64,000 bases of DNA. Source: Streptomyces exfoliatus. Lineage in GTDB: Bacteria; Actinomycetota; Actinomycetes; Streptomycetales; Streptomycetaceae. A model generated the notes under the pieces. The model was not told where the DNA came from. It saw nothing but the letters and a program-made list of their open reading frames with translations, and did no database searches. Below, one piece after another: positions 1-8,883 of this stretch (positions within the stretch are counted from its first letter, which is position 1; each line of letters begins with the position of its first letter). Position numbers and translations under genes: made by a program. The stretch covers positions 1-64,000 of the forward strand of contig NZ_JNZP01000029.1 in NCBI RefSeq assembly GCF_000725545.1. The letters run 5' to 3'.

Positions 1-127
1 AGGCACCAAGGCGTACGCCGTCTCGCACGAGCCAGTCACTCGCAATCGAACACCGAGGTAACGCTCCGCGACGGCTCCCCAAGATCTGTGCCAGAACCCG
101 CTACTGCTCGATAAGCCAGGTAGTCGC

Positions 128-174
128 CGGTCACCGGCTCAGCAGTCTCCCCCACAGAGATCAACCGGTGACCG
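128..174 (-). terminator. weak inverted repeat
   Basis: Two 10-base arms (128-137 and 165-174) are perfect reverse complements with 27 bases between them. The repeat lies about 110 bases past the stop of the small secreted-protein gene, which reads leftward, so it could help end that transcript. The long loop and the lack of a T run make this a weak call. Confidence 0.25.
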
Positions 175-285
175 ACCCATCAGGACGCGATGTGCTGCTG
201 CCGTTTCGCGGCACCCGTTGCTCTTTCAGTTTGCCGTTGTGCCGCTGGTGCGCGACCGGATGGTGAGCGGTGACGATCAGGATGA

Positions 286-519
286 CTACCCGTGCTGCCC
301 TGTGGAGTTGTTCTTCTTGCCGTCGGCGCGGGTGTTGGCGTTGTTGTTCTCGGTCTTCTGCGAGTCGCTGTTTACGGCGGTGTTCAGCAGCGCGATGTCG
401 TCCAGGATGTCGGCGTTGTTGAGGGTGCCGTCCACGGTTCCGGCGTGCGCTGGTACAGCGGCCGTGAGGGCCATGCCGGCGGCGAGCACGGCAGTGGTCA
501 GGATGTTTCGCTTCATCAT
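286..519 (-). CDS. small secreted protein, unknown function
   Basis: A 77-residue protein with a clear Sec signal peptide: K3 R4, a hydrophobic stretch over residues 6-22, then P-A-H-A with likely cleavage after A26. The mature part is about 51 residues, rich in Asn, Asp, Ser and Thr. It has no cysteine, so it is not a chaplin-like or disulfide-rich peptide. The first half of the mature part (GTLNNADILDDIALLNTAV) could form a helix; the Asn/Lys-rich tail is probably disordered. The start is the double ATG, with only a weak GAGA upstream. I do not recognise the family and infer only that it is exported. It has no operon partner. Confidence 0.6.
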   Translation of the reverse strand: MMKRNILTTAVLAAGMALTAAVPAHAGTVDGTLNNADILDDIALLNTAVNSDSQKTENNNANTRADGKKNNSTGQHG

Positions 520-693
520 GATCTCAGCAACGACGACTCCTACCGAAGGTCACAGGGGCTGCTCGATAACGGGGCCCTTGGGGCAGCGTCGGCGCGGAGG
601 CGCCGCCGGGCTGTCCCGTACGCGGTTGCGCGGCGAGCCCGGGCGGCCGCCTGCAGGCCTTCCTGTTCCACGCGCCCCGGCACAGAAGTCCCG

Positions 694-982
694 GCCTGGT
701 ACCGCGCGCACAGCGACTCACTGGTCGGGCAGACCCTACGGCTGCTCGACGCCAAGCCGACCCTCCTCCGACGGTCGAGGCCCCGGCGGCGAAGACGGGT
801 ACGCCCCGCGCGGCCCCTGACGGAACATCATGGCCGGCGATCCGCGGGGCTACGCCCAGCGGTGGACGTTCGGTGTGCCCAGCTGGCGGAACGCCTCGTA
901 CCTCACCGACACCACGGACGCCCTCCGCCAACTGATCCGGGACATCAAGGCGGGCAAGGCCGACCACCTCCTGGCGGACTAG
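694..982 (+). pseudogene. orphan coding fragments, unrecognised
   Basis: Two stretches look coding but lie in different frames. The first, from about 694 to 775, reads AWYRAHSDSLVGQTLRLLD and continues a few codons. The second, 830-982, starts with ATG, ends with TAG and reads 50 residues containing RWTFGVPSWRNASYLTD and a C-terminal helix DALRQLIRDIKAGKAD. A stop at 818-820 separates them. They look like the 3' part of one degraded gene. I do not recognise the parent family. The second piece alone could be a small gene, but it has no ribosome binding site. Confidence 0.3.
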
Positions 983-1152
983 GCACACCGCCCTACTGCC
1001 GGACGGATTGCAGACATACACACTGAGAAGCTCATCATGCGATCCCTCTTACCCCAGCAATAGTCATGCCGGGCGCGTCAGTTCAACACCACGCCGACTC
1101 TGAAGTTACGCTCCGTTACCACGGATGTAAGCGAACGCAAAGGGGAATCCGG

Positions 1153-2808
1153 GTGGAAAATACGGTCGGCGGCCTGGAAAGGCCGGAGAGCCCACCGCGA
1201 AGGGGAACGGCGGCGCGGCAGCGGTGCCTGAGTCTGGCCATGGTCCTCACCGCCTGCGCGGCCATGCTCGGCGTCATGACACCGACAGCCAGCGCCGCGC
1301 CCAACGTGAAGGTGACGGTCACGCTCGACCGCATCAAGGTGCTGCACAGCTCCGAGGAAGGAGCGTGCGGTTCGATCGACTGGTACGCCAAGGTCTTCAT
1401 CAACGGCGTGCCGTTCAACAACGAGGACTCCGCGAGCCAGGACGAGCTGGAGGGCCAGGGGGACATCAGCCCCGGCTGGGAGTTCTCCACGGAGGTCGAT
1501 GTCGCCACCCTCGACCAGAGCACCGGCGTCGCGAAGATCCCCGTCACCATCGAGGTCTGGGACGAAGACGGCGGATTCTGCCTCGGTGACGAACAGTACG
1601 ACGCGACGCAAGAGGTCGGTAGGGGCATCAACTTCCAGCTGGGCGTCTCCCCGTGCCGGATGTTCTTCGGCGCGGCCGACGGCTTCCCCTGCGGGAACGG
1701 ACACATCTCTTCCGGTACCGCGACGGACCGGGCCGAAGTGACCTACTCGGTGGCCGTGGACGACCCGGCCAGCGCTCAGGGCCTGCGCATCAGGTGCATG
1801 TCCAACCCGGCCGCACCCACCATCGGCACCCCCGTGACGATCACGGCCACAGCGCTCGACGGTGCGCTGATGCCCACCATCGTCGCCGATGAGCTGCAGA
1901 TCGTGGCCGTACGGAACAGGTCGACCGACTCCGTCAGGTATCCGGTCGCCGACCGCAAGGTGTCCGGGGTGAACAGTACGTCCGTGACGTTCACCCCCAG
2001 CGAGGGCGGAGACCTCCTCTACGGTTGCCGGCTGCGCGAGGGAACCACAGGCCTGTTCACCGGCTGGCGTCGCGTGGACACCAACCCGGGCAGCTCGGCA
2101 GAGCCCCTGCCGATCTCCTACACCGGCCCCCGCAGCAGCCGCATCGACATCGTATTCGTCGCGGACCGTGACACGTACACGGGCGCCCGCGATCCGCGGT
2201 TCCTGGACGACGTCCGCCGGGTCGTCGAAACCTCCTATTACGGGTTCAACGACTTCCTGTCCCGCCAGGACAAGTTCAACTTCTGGATCGCGCGTGCGCA
2301 AGGACGGGCCGACGACGCCAACGACGGCGACTGCGACCACGACCTGCCCGCCGGCTGGGACGACGCCTTCGCCTTCGCGGACGCCGGCGCCATCCTCCAC
2401 CGCAAGAACCAGCGCGACTGCGCCCTTCGGGGCGACCGCATCTTCTCCGGTGTCGTCGACACCGCTGTGCGATCGGACGCCCTCCAGGTCGTCACCCACG
2501 AGTCTGGACACCAGCCCTTCGGGCTCGCCGACGAGTACCCCCCGGACGGCGGCTACTTCCAGCAGGACGTCGCACCCAACGTCTACGAGGACATGGCCGG
2601 CTGCATCGCCGACGCGCCCGCCCTGGGCCGTGAGGCAACCGCCTGCCGTAGGTGGGAGCGGCCCACCGACTGGTGGCCCGACCCGGACTGGTTCAGCTCC
2701 GAACCCGCCCCCAACGATGTGATGTACAACAACACCGGTCCGGCGAACGCCGCCGACATCAGGAGATTCAAACTGATCTTCGACGACTGCGCGTCGGCGA
2801 AGTGCTGA
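1153..2808 (+). CDS. secreted M64-type zinc metalloprotease
   Basis: Predicted exported metallopeptidase of 551 residues. The GTG start was chosen because AAAGGGGAA sits 6 bases upstream; an in-frame upstream extension has no such site. Residues 1-49 are a signal peptide with a long basic n-region, a hydrophobic core (SLAMVLTACAAMLGV) and cleavage near A48. Residues about 50-200 form a beta-sandwich-like region. The catalytic part holds H449-E450-S-G-H453 followed by GLADEY (457-462), the HExxH...LADEY arrangement I associate with IgA peptidase M64 (PF09471). Several cysteines may form disulfides. It is followed after 11 bases by a second secreted protein, so the two are probably co-transcribed. 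The substrate is unknown; IgA cleavage should not be assumed for a soil bacterium. Confidence 0.75.
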   Translation: MENTVGGLERPESPPRRGTAARQRCLSLAMVLTACAAMLGVMTPTASAAPNVKVTVTLDRIKVLHSSEEGACGSIDWYAKVFINGVPFNNEDSASQDELEGQGDISPGWEFSTEVDVATLDQSTGVAKIPVTIEVWDEDGGFCLGDEQYDATQEVGRGINFQLGVSPCRMFFGAADGFPCGNGHISSGTATDRAEVTYSVAVDDPASAQGLRIRCMSNPAAPTIGTPVTITATALDGALMPTIVADELQIVAVRNRSTDSVRYPVADRKVSGVNSTSVTFTPSEGGDLLYGCRLREGTTGLFTGWRRVDTNPGSSAEPLPISYTGPRSSRIDIVFVADRDTYTGARDPRFLDDVRRVVETSYYGFNDFLSRQDKFNFWIARAQGRADDANDGDCDHDLPAGWDDAFAFADAGAILHRKNQRDCALRGDRIFSGVVDTAVRSDALQVVTHESGHQPFGLADEYPPDGGYFQQDVAPNVYEDMAGCIADAPALGREATACRRWERPTDWWPDPDWFSSEPAPNDVMYNNTGPANAADIRRFKLIFDDCASAKC

Positions 2809-2819
2809 GGGAGCCCACG

Positions 2820-4133
2820 ATGCACCGTCGCCTTCACCGCTACCGCTCACTGCTCGCGATGATCACCATGGTCGTTCTCACCCTGCTGATCGCCCCGCTG
2901 CACGGCTCCGCCGTCTCCACCCGACTCGACGACCCCGATCCGGCGACCATCCCGTTGCCCGTCCTCGACGACGACGACCCGGCAAAGGCGGTCGTCGCCC
3001 GGGTCACGTTCACCAGCCGCACCCAGGCCACCGTCGACCGCACGTCGGTCAGCCTCCAGCGCGCCCACACGCACATCGGTGATCCGCCGATCCTGAAGCT
3101 CAGCCTCACCGACGTGGACGGCCAGGTCATCGACCGTATGAACGCCTGGAGCCCGCTGTGGGTGTACTCCCACGGCGACCGGGAGCGGGTGGACGTCAAG
3201 AGTTCCGGGGCGGGCAGCTTCATCGTGCCGTTCTCGCCCGCACTCTCCACCATGACCATCAGCGACACGGCACTGAACAGGGACGTCGTCACCGTCGACG
3301 TCAAACCCGCCATCCGTGCCTTCTGCGTGGCACACCCCGGTGACCCCGACTGCCTGGAGAGCGACTTGTCGGTCGACTCCGTGGAGCCGCGGGCCCCGCT
3401 CTTCGCCGTCCTCGGCAAACCCGTCACCGTCATCGTCGGCAGCACGATCTCCAACGCCGGCCCGGACGGCCCCACCGACGCGCGCGTGGAACGTACGGTC
3501 ACCGCCGGAACCGGCGTGACCGTCACCCCCACCGCCCCCGAGACCACCGAGGTCGCACTGGCCGTGGGCTCTCCCCGGCGACTGGAGAAGACGTACACCG
3601 TCACCTGCACCCAACCCGGGGCGCGGACCCTGGACTTCACCACGGCGGTGGCACCCGAGCGCGCCTCCGTGATCGACCCCCAGGAGGCCAACAACCGACG
3701 CACCACCCGGCTGACCGTGGACTGCGCCGTCCCGGTGACCATCAACATCCAGCCGGGCAGCGCCCGCAATCCGGTCAACCTCAACGGCAGCATCCTTCCG
3801 GTGGCCGCGCTGACCACGAGGGCGGGCGAGTACGGGAACCCGCTTGCCTTCGACGCGACCGCGATCAACTCCGCCTCGCTGCGCTTCGGGTCCCCGAGCG
3901 TGCTGCTGCTCGGCGGCGGGGTTCCGGAGCCCCACGGCAGGATCCATCCGGCGAATTCCCTGGAACCGGACGAGGTCACGCGTGACCGCGACCTGGACGC
4001 CATCCTGCACTTCCAGCCACGGAGCGACGCCCTGGCCCCGACGGATACGAGCGCCTGCGTCCTCGGGCGGTTCGCCGGCCCGAGCGGACCGCTCAGCTTC
4101 TATGGCTGCGACAGGGTCACGATCGTGTCGTAG
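2820..4133 (+). CDS. secreted beta-sandwich protein, protease partner
   Basis: A 437-residue exported protein translated from an ATG with GAGGGAG upstream, 11 bases after the protease gene. A signal peptide covers residues 1 to about 29 (hydrophobic core AMITMVVLTLLIAPL, cleavage near HGSA). The next region, about residues 50-150, resembles the extracellular beta-sandwich domains found beside M64 peptidases. Residues about 180-300 look like a CARDB/DUF11-type adhesion fold (IVGSTISNAGPDGPTDARV). The C-terminal part from about 317 carries NPVNLNGSILPVAAL, a motif of a domain common on secreted bacterial proteins. No catalytic motif is seen. It is probably a binding or scaffold partner of the protease; this is inference from the operon. 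Confidence 0.65.
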   Translation: MHRRLHRYRSLLAMITMVVLTLLIAPLHGSAVSTRLDDPDPATIPLPVLDDDDPAKAVVARVTFTSRTQATVDRTSVSLQRAHTHIGDPPILKLSLTDVDGQVIDRMNAWSPLWVYSHGDRERVDVKSSGAGSFIVPFSPALSTMTISDTALNRDVVTVDVKPAIRAFCVAHPGDPDCLESDLSVDSVEPRAPLFAVLGKPVTVIVGSTISNAGPDGPTDARVERTVTAGTGVTVTPTAPETTEVALAVGSPRRLEKTYTVTCTQPGARTLDFTTAVAPERASVIDPQEANNRRTTRLTVDCAVPVTINIQPGSARNPVNLNGSILPVAALTTRAGEYGNPLAFDATAINSASLRFGSPSVLLLGGGVPEPHGRIHPANSLEPDEVTRDRDLDAILHFQPRSDALAPTDTSACVLGRFAGPSGPLSFYGCDRVTIVS

Positions 4134-4184
4134 AGCGCGTTCCTTCTCCACTGCGGCGGCGGCCTGTGCCCGTGGCCGTCGCAC

Positions 4185-4220
4185 GGACCGGATCGGCGGC
4201 TGATGCCGCCGATCCGGTCC
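4185..4220 (+). terminator. strong stem-loop after protease operon
   Basis: A perfect 16-base-pair stem (4185-4200 pairing with 4205-4220) closes a TGAT tetraloop, about 50 bases after the last stop. There is no U tract, as is usual for actinobacterial terminators. Confidence 0.8.
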
Positions 4221-4535
4221 TGCAAGGGAAAGGGCCCGTCATAAGGGGCGTGGCCGCGCGGCAGCTGATGCACTCGGCGGCTCGCCGCGTTGCGGACCGG
4301 CGGGTTCGTCCGCGAGGGTGCCGCCCTGGGACGGAACGCCAGGGAAGCGAGTCGCCTGTCAGCCAGGATCCGGTCAACCCGGTGACCGGCCCGGCCAGCG
4401 GGATCAAGGTCAACGCACCCACCCCGTCGCCCTGGTCCGGGCTGGCGCCCACTTCGAACGCGGCCACCTCGTTGTGCACCCCGAGACCCTCGCCGCACAG
4501 GCGGCCTCAAACGATCCGCAGACGTCGAGTGGACC
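4221..4535. other. no gene seen
   Basis: This stretch separates the terminator from the acetyltransferase. A leftward reading frame in it begins MHNEVAAFEVGASPDQGDG and loses coding character after about 45 residues. It may be a degraded gene end, but I cannot name it and do not call it. Confidence 0.3.
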
Positions 4536-5102
4536 TCAGACATCCATGCGCCGTATGTGCAGATGGCCATCGAGAGGGAAGCTGGGGGGCGCTGCGGGCA
4601 GAACTCTGTCGAACTCGTACCGGCTCTTCTGGGCAACGCGGCACGACGCGAGGTTGTCCTCCTGATGAAGGAGTTCGAGACGTTGCAGCCCGGCGGCCCC
4701 GAAGGTGTCGAAGGCCCAGCCGGTGAGAACCTCTAGAGCGCGGGGGGCCACGCCACGCCCGCGAGCGTGCGCCGCGGTCCAGTAGCCCACCTCGGCCACC
4801 GGTCTGCCGGGGGCGGCTTCCTTGAGGACCACGCTGCCCACCAACTGTTCGCGAACTGACCCGGGTTGCACCTCAAGGACGGCGAAGCCGAACCGGTCCA
4901 CTGCTGCCCAGCCCCGCTGCTGGGCCTGCACCCACCGTGCCCCGTCAGCATCGTTGTCCACGACAGAGCTCGCCCACTGGCGCAATGCGGGATCCCGGCT
5001 CACCTCGACCAGTGCGGCAACGTCCTCCATCCGCCAGGGGCGAAGAACGAGAGCGGGAGCAGACGGCGTCGCTCCCGCCTGCAGTATGACGGGGGCATTC
5101 AC
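4536..5102 (-). CDS. GNAT N-acetyltransferase, RimJ/RimL type
   Basis: A 188-residue acetyl-CoA-dependent N-acetyltransferase. It opens with the beta strand and turn LVLRPWRMEDVAALVEVSRDP, shortened here to its core LRPWRMEDV, typical of the RimJ/RimL group. The acetyl-CoA-binding motif A is in AEVGYWTAAHARGRGVAPRA, with the RGRGVA pyrophosphate loop, followed by LQRLELLHQEDNLASCRVA. The acceptor substrate cannot be told. The GTG start at the right edge was chosen to give a normal family length; a longer version would add an unconserved 38-residue leader, and no strong ribosome binding site decides between them. It reads in the same direction as the MerR gene upstream, with a short gap, so co-transcription is possible. 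Confidence 0.7.
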   Translation of the reverse strand: MNAPVILQAGATPSAPALVLRPWRMEDVAALVEVSRDPALRQWASSVVDNDADGARWVQAQQRGWAAVDRFGFAVLEVQPGSVREQLVGSVVLKEAAPGRPVAEVGYWTAAHARGRGVAPRALEVLTGWAFDTFGAAGLQRLELLHQEDNLASCRVAQKSRYEFDRVLPAAPPSFPLDGHLHIRRMDV

Positions 5103-5179
5103 AAACCGATCACGTGCGGCGGCGTTTCCACCCGACGCCAGCCGCCTCCGGCCCATGCCGCCTTGCGACCGCCCCGTCA

Positions 5180-6121
5180 TTACTGTGTCCGGAAGCGCAG
5201 AGCCTGGACGGACCATTCGAACACTGGAGCCAGGCTCTCCGGGGCCGGCCAGCCGTTGACCACTGCGAGCAGCTGGAGGTATCGCTCTCTGCGGGGGTCG
5301 TTCACGCTCTCCAGGCGAGTCACCAGCCGGCGGCGAAGCTCGATGTCGGCGGGGATACCGAGGAGGTGCGCGTAGTGATCCGTGAGCGCCGCGACGATCG
5401 GATCGGCCTGGGGCGAGGCCGGGTCGATGCCGGCGGTCAGGGCAGGGCCGGCCTGGTCACGGACGGTTGCGGCAATGTCGCGGCGCGGGCCCGTGGTGTC
5501 GCTGCGGGCCTGCTCGGCTGCCTGATCCTCGGCCGTCCGCCGCACGCTGGCTCGAAAATCCGGATCCTCGGAGATTTCGGCCAATTCCACCCACGCCTGG
5601 ACCTGCTCCGCCTCCGGGTTGTCGGGCAGCTCGGGGGTCATCGAGCGCATGACCCCCGCGAATGCGCGGGCGGCGTCGCCGCTGAGACCGCCGAAGACGG
5701 CGTCGAGGAAATCGCCGATCAGACGTCGGCGTTCGTCCTCGGAGAGCTGGGCAAGTCTGTGCATGAGATCCGTCTCCTCGGGGGTGGACCCGCGTTTGGC
5801 CACCGTCATCAGCACCGCGCGGCGCAGGCGCAAAGTGCTGATCTGCACTGCCAGTGCTTCGGCGTGCGCCGCGGCGACCTCGGGAAACGAGAGCTCCCGG
5901 TCCAGGACCTTCCGGATCGTGGGAAGGTCCAGTCCCAGTTCGCGCAGGGTTCGCACAAGGTCCAGGCGTGCAGCGGCATCTATGTTGTAAAGGCGGTAGC
6001 CAGCCGGGCTGCGGTCAGTCGGCGCCACGATCCCGCGATCGGAGTAGAACCGGATGGTCTTGACCGTGAGACCGGTCCGCTGGGCCAGCTCGCCGATCGA
6101 GTAGAGCGTGTCGTGGTGCAT
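5180..6121 (-). CDS. MerR-family regulator with long effector domain
   Basis: A 313-residue DNA-binding regulator. Residues 6-45 are the MerR winged helix-turn-helix (YSIGELAQRTGLTVKTIRFY, then the wing with GYRLYN), followed by the dimerisation helix ending near residue 110. The remaining ~200 residues are helical and much longer than in metal-sensing MerR proteins, and the cysteines expected in a metal sensor are absent. An organic ligand or protein partner is therefore more likely than a metal. The ATG start has GGTGGGGG just upstream. An imperfect dyad lies immediately before the gene, suggesting autoregulation. The acetyltransferase downstream may belong to the same unit. Confidence 0.8.
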   Translation of the reverse strand: MHHDTLYSIGELAQRTGLTVKTIRFYSDRGIVAPTDRSPAGYRLYNIDAAARLDLVRTLRELGLDLPTIRKVLDRELSFPEVAAAHAEALAVQISTLRLRRAVLMTVAKRGSTPEETDLMHRLAQLSEDERRRLIGDFLDAVFGGLSGDAARAFAGVMRSMTPELPDNPEAEQVQAWVELAEISEDPDFRASVRRTAEDQAAEQARSDTTGPRRDIAATVRDQAGPALTAGIDPASPQADPIVAALTDHYAHLLGIPADIELRRRLVTRLESVNDPRRERYLQLLAVVNGWPAPESLAPVFEWSVQALRFRTQ

Positions 6122-6135
6122 GCCCCCACCTTCGG

Positions 6136-6154
6136 GTCTCCCCCTAGTGGAGAC
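6136..6154 (-). promoter_or_regulatory. candidate MerR operator
   Basis: A 19-base imperfect dyad (GTCTCC, seven bases, GGAGAC) lies 15 bases upstream of the MerR start. On the gene's strand it is preceded by TTGAGT, so it could sit in the long -35/-10 spacer that MerR proteins bind. No good -10 is visible. Confidence 0.45.
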
Positions 6155-6532
6155 TCAAGCCCATCCGTCTGCCGACAGCCAACCACTCCTTGTCCACAGG
6201 TCTTGACTATTGATCCCGCACAGGGCCTCCTCGATCCCTCCGGGGCTCCGCTGCGTCTCCCCCAGACGGTTCGAGGGAACGAACGGGCGGCTCCGATTGA
6301 GGCCACTGGCCCTCACACGCCGTCGTACGGCGTGCACGAGGATGTCGGCTACAGGTCGAACTGGATGAGCTCGATGCGCCCTGGCCCCCGAGGGGCGCGG
6401 CGCGCCTCGCGGGTACGTATGCCTGAGTGCGGGCCGGCCGGTGGGCGAGCGTGCGGGCGTTGGGACGCGCTCTTCTGGTCTCGGGTCCGGTGTCGGCGGG
6501 GGCGTTGAGGCCGAACTGGACAGCGGCCAGGG

Positions 6533-6635
6533 TGGTTACGGGTTACCGGTTACAGGCCCAAGAGAGTCGCTCCTGACCGCTCTGAACAGCGCGAACCGGA
6601 GTCCTCACCAGCCTGTAACCGGTAACCCGTAACCA
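6533..6635. repeat. 25-bp perfect inverted repeat
   Basis: The arms at 6533-6557 and 6611-6635 are perfect reverse complements with 53 bases between. Each arm contains three near-tandem GGTTAC units (on the reverse strand in the right arm). It lies in a gene-free stretch between MerR and the Imm10 gene. From 6155 to 6532 I see no gene. It may fold as a long stem-loop RNA or be a small palindromic element. Confidence 0.7.
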
Positions 6636-6689
6636 TCCCGCAGACGGCTAGGCGGCGGCTGTCGCTGATCAGGACCGCCATCCGGACCG

Positions 6690-7490
6690 GCACGGGCACC
6701 GGAATCGCACCGGAATCGCACCGGCGCGTGACCGGCCGGACGGGCGAGGGGACCGGTTTCTTCGACGGCATGGTTTGGCCCCACCAGAACGGTTTCGAGT
6801 GGTCTCACTTTTGGGCTATTCGGGTGATCGGCTCAAGCAGTGTCGGGGAGGAACGGTTCGGGCTGGCCCCACCCCTCTCGTCAGACTCCCAGCCTCGTGG
6901 GCACGGCGTCCGCCCGCCCGTGGGCGAGCACCTGGGCAAGGATCTCGCGGAACCGAGCCACGTCCTCGGCCGGCGCCTCCAGGACGGCCTCGATCTCGCC
7001 CTCGTCCAGCCGAAGGCTCTCTAGCGCCTCGGGATCCAGCGAGATGCGGAGGACGTTGCCGTCCAGGACGGCTTCGCGCACGCATCCGTAGGCCGTCCCC
7101 TGGCCAGCAGTGACGAGACAGTGCGTGTCCATTCCCAGCGCGGCCTCCTGGTCGTCGGGCTCTTCCTCACCCCCCATGAACATCATGATGAAGCCGCTGC
7201 CGTCCTCGCCCTCCGCGAGGGCGGCCTCGACGAAGTAGCCGTCAGGATCGATCTCCGTGGTGGCGACGCGAGCGGTGAATCGGTACGTCATGACGAGGTT
7301 GTATCAAGGCGGTCAGACAGGGCGTCCAGGAGGGGCGTCGACGTCATCACAGCCAAGGTGGGGCCACTCCAAACCGTTCCTCAGCAGGGGCCAGACGACG
7401 CCGTCGCAGCGGGGCCAAAAGAGACCGTCCTAGACAGGACCGGCTTCTTGCCGGTGCCCCGCCGGTGCGATTCCGGTCCCCATGCCAGTG
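6690..7490. repeat. diverged inverted ends around Imm10 gene
   Basis: GAACGGTTTnGAGTGG occurs rightward near 6788 and in reverse complement near 7360. A stretch with the core GCCGGTGCGATTCCGGT occurs in reverse near 6715 and forward near 7458. TGGCCCC/GGGGCCA units are repeated on both sides. Multiple short terminal repeats of this sort recall IS21-type ends, but no transposase is left between them, only the immunity gene. This is an inference from eye alignment. Confidence 0.3.
6881..7291 (-). CDS. Imm10-family immunity protein
   Basis: A 136-residue acidic cytoplasmic protein that matches my memory of the Imm10 family (PF15588): N-terminal strand MTYRFTARVATTEID, then a central YFVEAALAEGEDGSGFIMMF and the characteristic ALGMDTHCLVTAGQGTAYG. 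The C-terminal half alternates strand and acidic helix (SLDPEALESLRLDEGEI). Imm10 proteins neutralise nuclease-type polymorphic toxins in related systems. No toxin gene is next to it here, so it is an orphan immunity gene, perhaps protecting against toxins of kin. It stands alone, flanked by inverted-repeat debris. Confidence 0.65.
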   Translation of the reverse strand: MTYRFTARVATTEIDPDGYFVEAALAEGEDGSGFIMMFMGGEEEPDDQEAALGMDTHCLVTAGQGTAYGCVREAVLDGNVLRISLDPEALESLRLDEGEIEAVLEAPAEDVARFREILAQVLAHGRADAVPTRLGV

Positions 7491-8369
7491 CTGCACATCG
7501 GGCTACAGGTCGAAGGCGCCGCCTCTGCACGTACCAACGGCGGTGCCGCCCTGCTGCTCGCGCACGGCGAGGAAGACCGTTCTCGCCCAGTTGGGCAAGC
7601 ACCCGCCCGGCCTGGTGCCGGCGCACGGTGAGAAGGGTGGGGGCGGACCGGCGGTACTGCTCCCAGAGCGCGTCTGGGCGCCGGGCCTCACCCACGCACG
7701 CCATATCGGCGCGGGCTGGAGCCGACCCTACGACAGCGGCGCGGACGCGGTCCCGGGATTCGCCGGACCGCCGCCGAGACGGCGCCGGGCGGGCCGGGGC
7801 TCCGACCGCCCGGCGAGCACGGGGCCGGGCTCCGCGGTCCAGTCGCCGGCAGCGGCCCGCTCGGCGGCCGTCATCGCCCGCGGATCGCGGGCGGCCGGCT
7901 CGGGAAGATCGGTGCGGCCGGGTCCCAGGGGACGGCGTCGTGCGGTACTCACCGTCCCAGTCTCCCCCGCGCCTTGGGGCCGCCGACCGGAGCAGCCGAT
8001 GTGTCTCTGCACGGCCCTGCCCCGATGCCTCCGGGCCGTCATCCGGGTATCACCAGTGACGGCCGGGCCCGGTCCGATGACGGCCTCATGACGGCTCCGT
8101 GACAGGGCGGGGGACGGCTCCTCGGAGCGCGGGCCGGCCTGCTGTGGCAGGCCGCTGCGGTGCCGGGCGGTGACTTCCTTCCTTCCCTTTCCCGGCGAAA
8201 GCCTCATTCACGGGCGCACGGGAACGGGAGCCGACCTTCCGTGAGGGAAGGAAGGAAAGAAGGAAACCGCGCGGTGTAGGCGGCCCGTACACGGCGGGCG
8301 CGGACGGCCCCCGTCCAGACCTCTGCCGGCGCCCAGAGGCCAGCTGAGCGCGGAGGCCGGGCGGATGGG
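7292..8369. other. gene-free stretch with Pu/Py inverted tract
   Basis: No convincing gene is visible; the open frames have no recognisable domain or good start. The part near 7340-7490 carries IS-end-like repeats. A polypyrimidine tract (8174-8187) and its near-perfect reverse complement (8245-8258) lie 57 bases apart, just past the end of the next leftward gene. They could form a hairpin or triplex and may terminate that gene. Confidence 0.4.
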
Positions 8370-8864
8370 TTACCAGAGGCCAAAGAACCGTGTCCACCAG
8401 GTGGGCCGCCTTGCGAGGTGCTCCAGCGCGCTGGGGCCCTCGTAGTCTCTCTCCAACAGTTCCTCGGGGACACTCACGTAGCCGAGGTCGGCCAGCGCCC
8501 GCTCCACGGTCGCGAGGTCGCCGAGGTCCAGCACCCCCTCCTCGCGGGCCTCGTCCGTGCCGAGGAAGGCCCCCGGATTGTCGGCGCAGACCTCGGCGAG
8601 GGAACCGAACTTGCTCACGCAGACCACGATCCGCGTCCCGCAGACCGTCGCGTCCGCAGGCACGTGGACGCGCCCGTACTCGCTGGAGTCCTGGCTGTCC
8701 CGCTCGGACTCGCACGAGGCCCCGAAGTCTGCTTCGAGCCGACGCACCAGCCCGCCGAACTTGAGGCCGGTCGCAGCGTGGTCGTAGTGCCGAGGCCGTT
8801 CCAACCGCTCCGGGTCATCAAGTTCGCGCAGCAGGGCCAGCAGTTCCGTCTCGCTCTTCGCCAT
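8370..8864 (-). CDS. 164-aa protein of unknown function (copy A)
   Basis: A 164-residue acidic, probably cytoplasmic protein. The start ATG has AGGA seven bases upstream. It begins with a helical ELLALLRELDDPERLER segment. A conserved-looking middle follows (RRLEADFGASCESERDSQDS, then VHVPADATVCGTRIVVCVSKFG), and it ends with ALEHLARRPTWWTRFFGLW. I do not recognise a named domain. A second copy at 28070 is about as long and very similar but frameshifted. In both places an S1-domain gene lies on the other side, transcribed away from it. A role in toxin immunity is possible given the nearby Imm10 gene but is not shown. Confidence 0.55.
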   Translation of the reverse strand: MAKSETELLALLRELDDPERLERPRHYDHAATGLKFGGLVRRLEADFGASCESERDSQDSSEYGRVHVPADATVCGTRIVVCVSKFGSLAEVCADNPGAFLGTDEAREEGVLDLGDLATVERALADLGYVSVPEELLERDYEGPSALEHLARRPTWWTRFFGLW

Positions 8865-8883
8865 CCGCACATCCTGCCGCCCG

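Noticed and set aside
1078..2850. 590-codon leftward open frame
   Set aside because: It is antisense to the M64-type protease, has no domain and no start signal, and follows from high GC.
7381..7704. 107-codon leftward frame beginning MACVGEARRPDALWEQYRR
   Set aside because: The start looks plausible, but no domain is seen and the later part overlaps repeat debris.
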